Origin: Promicromonospora umidemergens
Lineage (GTDB): Bacteria > Actinomycetota > Actinomycetes > Actinomycetales > Cellulomonadaceae
DNA length: 64,000 nucleotides
Assembly: GCF_024171995.1 (NCBI RefSeq)
Contig: NZ_JAMTCT010000006.1
Span: forward strand, 124,001 to 188,000
Reading direction: 5' to 3'
Of the stretch, positions 60,723-64,000 are shown piece by piece. The notes under the pieces are model-generated. The model worked only from the letters and a program-made list of their open reading frames with translations, did no database searches and had not been told where the DNA came from. The number at the start of each line of letters is the position of its first letter. Positions within the stretch are counted from its first letter, which is position 1. The position numbers and the translations under genes were made by a program.

Positions 60723-60992
60723 TCAGACCGCGAAGGACCCTGTGCGCGAGTACGGCACGCTGTCCACGTACACCCACGATCCGTACGAGCGCAGCCACTG
60801 GCCGCCGTTCGCCAGCTCCAGGACGCCGTCCTTCTGTCCGGAGACCTCGATCTCGATCTCCCGGCGCTCGACCAGGTGCACGTCACCGTTAGCCAGGACG
60901 ATGCGGTGAACGGGTACCCCCTCGTTCACGAACTTGTCGGCGTCGACGACCTTCAGGTGCTTCTCGTCGAGAACGTAGTACGTCGTGCTCAT
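60723..60992 (-). CDS. Hypothetical protein (89 aa)
   Basis: MSTTYYVLDEKHLKVVDADK..., mostly predicted beta strands with no recognised family. ATG 60992 is the start; AGGAA occurs upstream. Followed by the hairpin at 60601-60646. Confidence 0.65.
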   Translation of the reverse strand: MSTTYYVLDEKHLKVVDADKFVNEGVPVHRIVLANGDVHLVERREIEIEVSGQKDGVLELANGGQWLRSYGSWVYVDSVPYSRTGSFAV

Positions 60993-61101
60993 CGCGTTCC
61001 TTTCGTCGCCCCCCGCACGCCCGGTGCGCAGCGGGAGCGCCATTGAAGCCACGGCGCCCCTCTGGCGCCCGGACTGCCCAGTATGCCCTCGATGTCCCGC
61101 T

Positions 61102-61608
61102 TCATCCGCCGGGCGGCACGTCATAGCGTCGGTAGCCCGCGGCCATCGGCCCGGACGGGTCGATGCTCTGCAGGATGGCTTCGCTGATCGCCGCGAGCTG
61201 CTCCGTCTGCTCCGGGGTGAGCACGTCGACGACGTGCCGGCGCACCGATGCGACGTGCCCGGGCGCCGCAGCGCGCATCTTCGCCCGCCCGTCGGCGGTG
61301 AGCCGCGCGTTGGTGACCCTGCCGTTCTCGGGGCAGGGCACCCGCTCGACGAACCCGCGGCCCTCCAGGCGCTGCACGACGTGCGAGAGCCGCGACAGCG
61401 TCGAGTTCGTCGCCGCGGCCAGCTCGGCCATCCGCAGAGTCCCGCCGGGGGTCTCGGACAGCACCGCCATGACGAAGTACTCGAAGTGCGTCATGCCGGA
61501 GTCGCGCCGCAGCTGGCTGTCGAGAACCCCGGGGAGCAGCTCGAGCACGGCGACGAAGCGCACCCACGCCGCCATCTGGTGACGGTCGAGCCACGGAGTG
61601 TCGTTCAT
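61102..61608 (-). CDS. MarR family transcriptional regulator
   Basis: A 168-residue winged-helix protein with MTHFEYFVMAVLSETPGGTLRMAELAAATNSTLSRLSHVVQRLEGRGFVERVPCPENGR. Divergent from a DoxX gene, with a TTGAAGCTTCAA palindrome and a near copy between, so it probably represses that gene and itself. Confidence 0.9.
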   Translation of the reverse strand: MNDTPWLDRHQMAAWVRFVAVLELLPGVLDSQLRRDSGMTHFEYFVMAVLSETPGGTLRMAELAAATNSTLSRLSHVVQRLEGRGFVERVPCPENGRVTNARLTADGRAKMRAAAPGHVASVRRHVVDVLTPEQTEQLAAISEAILQSIDPSGPMAAGYRRYDVPPGG

Positions 61609-61631
61609 CTCGCCAGGCTCCCACGTGACGG

Positions 61632-61684
61632 TTGAAGCTTCAATTCACCCCGTGCTAGCGTGCCCGCGAAAGTTGAAGCAACAA
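61632..61684. promoter_or_regulatory. MarR operators at the marR/doxX divergence
   Basis: TTGAAGCTTCAA (61632-61643) is a perfect palindrome and TTGAAGCAACAA (61673-61684) matches it at 10 of 12 positions. Gene-specific regulation of the DoxX-like gene is inferred. Confidence 0.6.
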
Positions 61685-61738
61685 CTTGATTCACCCATTG
61701 TCGCCCTCACCAGCCAGATCAACACCCGGGAGATATCC

Positions 61739-62182
61739 ATGAAGTTTCCGTGGACCAAGGACCTCGCAGTGCTCGTCGCCCGTGTCGCGATCGGGGCGGT
61801 GCTCATCGCGCACGGCGCCCAGAAGTTCTTCACCTTCGGGATCGCCGGGACCGTCGACTCCTTCGCCGGCATGGGCATCCCCGTCCCGGAGGTCGCAGCG
61901 CTCTTCGCCGCGGTGGTCGAGCTGGTCGGCGGTGCCGCGCTGATCCTCGGCGCCGCCACCCCCGTCGTCGGTCTCCTGGTCACGTTGAACATGCTCGGGG
62001 CGCTCGTGCTGGTACACCTCGGCAACGGCGTGTTCGTCGACCAGGGTGGCTTCGAGCTCGTCGCAGCGCTCGGCGCCGGCGCGCTCGTCCTCGCGGCCAC
62101 CGGGCCCGGCGTGTGGAGCGTCGACCACCTGGTCGGGCGCACGCTGACGGCACGCCGCGCGCAGGCGACGTCGGCGGCCTGA
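61739..62182 (+). CDS. DoxX family membrane protein
   Basis: A 147-residue four-helix protein with LVARVAIGAVLIAHGAQKFF (DoxX signature), FAGMGIPVPEVAALFAAVVELVGGAALILG and LNMLGALVLVHLGNGVFV. Members are linked to thiol and membrane redox systems. Gene downstream of a divergent MarR. Confidence 0.9.
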   Translation: MKFPWTKDLAVLVARVAIGAVLIAHGAQKFFTFGIAGTVDSFAGMGIPVPEVAALFAAVVELVGGAALILGAATPVVGLLVTLNMLGALVLVHLGNGVFVDQGGFELVAALGAGALVLAATGPGVWSVDHLVGRTLTARRAQATSAA

Positions 62183-62281
62183 GCCTGAGAGTTCGCCCCT
62201 ACGCCACACGCAGTTATGGACACGCACGCCTCTGTCTGGTCAGGTGAACGGGCATCAGTTCCCTGACTCGGAGGAGAACCC

Positions 62282-63238
62282 ATGTCCACCACCCCCGGCA
62301 GCACCCCTGGCATCTCTCGCCGCACCATGCTCGCGGCGGCGGGTGCCATGGGTGCGCTCGGTGCCTCGGCCGCGCTGGCGAGCCCCGCTGCCGCCCAGAG
62401 CGCCCAGAGCGCCCGGGCCGGCAAGCCCGTGATCGGCCGCGCGCGAGGCGAGCTGCTGCACGCCATGAGCTTCAACATCCGCTACGACCGGGTGGGCCAG
62501 ACGCACCCCGGCGAGCCCGACTACTGGCCGGAGCGCGCCCCGCTCACCACCGAGTTCCTGCGGTTGGAGCAGCCGACAGTCCTGGGCGTCCAGGAGGTCC
62601 TGTTCCACCAGCTCTCCGCCGTCGAGGAAGGCCTGGGACGGCACTACAAGATGGTGGGCTTCGGGCGCGACGGCGGCGCGGGCGGCGAGTACTCCGGCAT
62701 CTTCTACGACGCGCGGCGCCTGACCGTGAAGTGGTGGGACCAGCTCTGGCTCTCGGACACCCCCAAGGTCATGGGCTCTGCGACCTGGGGCAACACGGTG
62801 ACCCGCATCGTCACCTGGGCCGAGCTGCACGACACCGTGACGGGCCGCGACTTCGTGCACATCAACTCGCACTTCGACCACCAGTCGGAGAACGCGCGCA
62901 GGCGCAGCGCCCAGGTCGTCCGGGACCAGGTGGCGGAGGCCGGCCTCCCCGTCGTCTTCACCGCTGACGTCAACGCGGCGGCCGAGAGCTCGGCGCCGTA
63001 CGACACCCTGGTCACCGACGGCGGCCTCCAGGACACCTGGCTCGCCGCCGACAAGCAGCTCACCCCGTACGCCGGCACGTTCCCCGGCTACGAGACGCCG
63101 GACCCGAACGGGACACGGATCGACTGGATCCTCGCCACGCCCGGTGTCGAGGTCCGCTCGGCAGCGATCAACACCTGGACCAAGGACGGCCGCTTCCCGA
63201 GCGACCACGCCCCGGTCCAGGCGTTGCTGAAGATCTGA
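62282..63238 (+). CDS. Tat-exported endonuclease/exonuclease/phosphatase family protein
   Basis: A 318-residue protein. The twin-arginine signal ISRRTMLAAAGAMGALGAS precedes the EEP domain: SFNIRYDRVG, VLGVQEVLFHQ (catalytic Glu), NSHFDHQSENARRR, VFTADVNAAAE and SDHAPVQALL (catalytic His). Such secreted enzymes cleave phosphodiesters of nucleic acids or other substrates. GGAGGA lies eight bases before ATG. Convergent with the YcnI-like gene; an inverted-repeat module lies between. Confidence 0.9.
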   Translation: MSTTPGSTPGISRRTMLAAAGAMGALGASAALASPAAAQSAQSARAGKPVIGRARGELLHAMSFNIRYDRVGQTHPGEPDYWPERAPLTTEFLRLEQPTVLGVQEVLFHQLSAVEEGLGRHYKMVGFGRDGGAGGEYSGIFYDARRLTVKWWDQLWLSDTPKVMGSATWGNTVTRIVTWAELHDTVTGRDFVHINSHFDHQSENARRRSAQVVRDQVAEAGLPVVFTADVNAAAESSAPYDTLVTDGGLQDTWLAADKQLTPYAGTFPGYETPDPNGTRIDWILATPGVEVRSAAINTWTKDGRFPSDHAPVQALLKI

Positions 63239-63251
63239 CGCCGCCCCGATT

Positions 63252-63375
63252 CGCCGAGTGCAGACTTCGTCGCCGGCCGGTTCAGCGAGTGCAGACTTCG
63301 TTGCGGTGCGGTCGTCGCTAGCCGCAACGAAGTCTGCACTCGCTGGATCGGGCCGCACCGAAGTCTGCACTCACG
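63252..63375. repeat. Nested inverted-repeat module C
   Basis: The third forward-forward-reverse-reverse module of the family seen at 3540-3868: forward copies at about 63254 and 63285, reverse at about 63322 and 63353. The inner copies, 63284-63306 and 63322-63344, are exact 23-base reverse complements. It fills the gap between the convergent nuclease and YcnI-like genes. Confidence 0.85.
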
Positions 63376-63384
63376 GGTGACCGC

Positions 63385-64000
63385 TCAGCGGAACTCAGGC
63401 ACGACGGCGGGCGGCGACCCCAGGCCGACGCCCACCGCACCGAGCACCAGCCCGGCACCGCCGAGCCAGCGGCCGACGGGGTCGACCGGGCCGACGGCGG
63501 GAGCGGCAGCGGCCGCTTCGGTCTCGTCCGGGCCGGTGGCGCTGTCGTCCGAGGCTGCCGCGGCACCGTGGTGCCCCTCCTCCGGCTCACCGGCGGTCGT
63601 CGTGAACACGGGTGCGGGAGCCTCGGCCTCCTTGCCGTCGTCGGTGGCGAGGTCGTCCCAGTCGACGACAGTGCCGTCGGTGTACGTCTGGTGGGCGGGG
63701 AGCACGACGGACGTGCCCTCCTCGGGCAGCGCCCCGACCCGGACGGCGAACTCCTGGTACTCGTGCGGCGGCACCTCGTTGCCCTTCTCGGCGGTCCAGG
63801 TCACGCGCGCGGGCGCCTCGGAGACGGTCGCGCCCTCGACCTCGAAGGGCTCGTCGAGCTGCTCGACCTCCACCTCCACGTCCCAGCCGGGCAGGGAGCG
63901 CGGGGTGACGCTGAGGAACGGGGTGTCGGCGGGCAGGTCCACCACGAGCTTCTCCGTCGACGCCGACTCCGACTCGGTCGGCACGCGGAACGTGAGGCTC
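63385..64000 (-). CDS. YcnI/DUF1775-like protein, C-terminal part (truncated at window edge)
   Basis: The frame is open to the window end, so the N-terminus is missing. The visible part has LTFRVPTE and an Ig-like beta pattern (ITWTAEKGNEVPPHEYQEFAVRVG and VVLPAHQTYTDGTVVDWDD) of YcnI, a copper-linked envelope domain in known cases. After a Glu/Ala-rich linker a C-terminal transmembrane helix (WLGGAGLVLGAVGVGLG) anchors it. The conserved N-terminal copper residue, if present, is outside the window. Confidence 0.85.
   Translation of the reverse strand, partial: SLTFRVPTESESASTEKLVVDLPADTPFLSVTPRSLPGWDVEVEVEQLDEPFEVEGATVSEAPARVTWTAEKGNEVPPHEYQEFAVRVGALPEEGTSVVLPAHQTYTDGTVVDWDDLATDDGKEAEAPAPVFTTTAGEPEEGHHGAAAASDDSATGPDETEAAAAAPAVGPVDPVGRWLGGAGLVLGAVGVGLGSPPAVVPEFR

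Overview
The window is high-GC DNA packed with short-spaced genes, many in ATGA, GTGA or TGATG stop/start overlaps. This, with a GlnR-type regulator, a GlxR-like Crp, F420-type (Ddn-like) and nitrobindin-like proteins, DUF2516, DUF5063, DUF222-HNH, DUF6879 and DUF5753 families, points to an actinobacterium. Gene content suits a Cellulomonadaceae/Promicromonosporaceae-type Micrococcales genome, but that family assignment is inference. Most of the window is ordinary chromosome; one tRNA-bounded island (about 55.8-60.1 kb) and several repeat families are the accessory part.

Layout. 0-10 kb: a LuxR C-terminus, a dtd/asparaginase/DUF2516 operon, a PadR pair, two dense inverted-repeat modules (3.54-3.87 kb), a FUSC membrane protein, a YgfZ-like folate-binding protein, a nitrobindin-like protein, DsrE, a DUF4395-thioredoxin pair and YceI. 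10-18 kb: glnR, an alpha/beta hydrolase lacking its nucleophile, nth, the complete methylcitrate operon prpD-prpB-prpC for propionyl-CoA disposal, and crp. 18-27 kb: a phosphoesterase, a bifunctional penicillin-binding protein, RidA, tRNA-Pro, a ferredoxin-reductase-type flavoprotein, a TetR/DUF4267 divergent pair with paired operators, a frameshifted gene preceded by 23-bp tandem repeats, and a DAHP synthase preceded by a leader peptide rich in Trp, Tyr and Phe plus a hairpin, which looks like ribosome-mediated attenuation.

27-44 kb: an amidotransferase, a BASS transporter, a YtrA-like GntR/ABC operon, the lysC-asd aspartate pathway pair (lysC with an internal start for a beta subunit), recR-DUF5063, a serine hydrolase, and several small regulators, each next to a palindromic operator. 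44-55 kb: dnaX, a LexA-box-preceded DUF222/HNH gene, a TetR-ABC exporter operon, an AbrB-Fic pair, and the metQ-metN-metI methionine importer. 55-60 kb: the SRP RNA gene, tRNA-Ser, and an island starting at the 3' end of tRNA-Ser, bounded by a near-exact 31/30-bp direct repeat and by matched pairs of 10-bp motifs at 11-bp pitch inside each end. It carries a HAD phosphatase, a small protein/DUF6879/XRE-DUF5753 operon with its own repeated operator motif, a hypothetical gene, a frameshifted gene and a lipoprotein, but no integrase. 60-64 kb: DUF6221, a MarR/DoxX pair, a Tat-exported nuclease/phosphatase-like protein, a third copy of the inverted-repeat module and the C-terminal part of a YcnI-like protein.

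Strong hairpins, probably transcription terminators, lie at several convergent gene ends, and two of them (7.6 and 18.0 kb) are related in sequence. No rRNA, CRISPR array, insertion sequence or complete prophage was seen.
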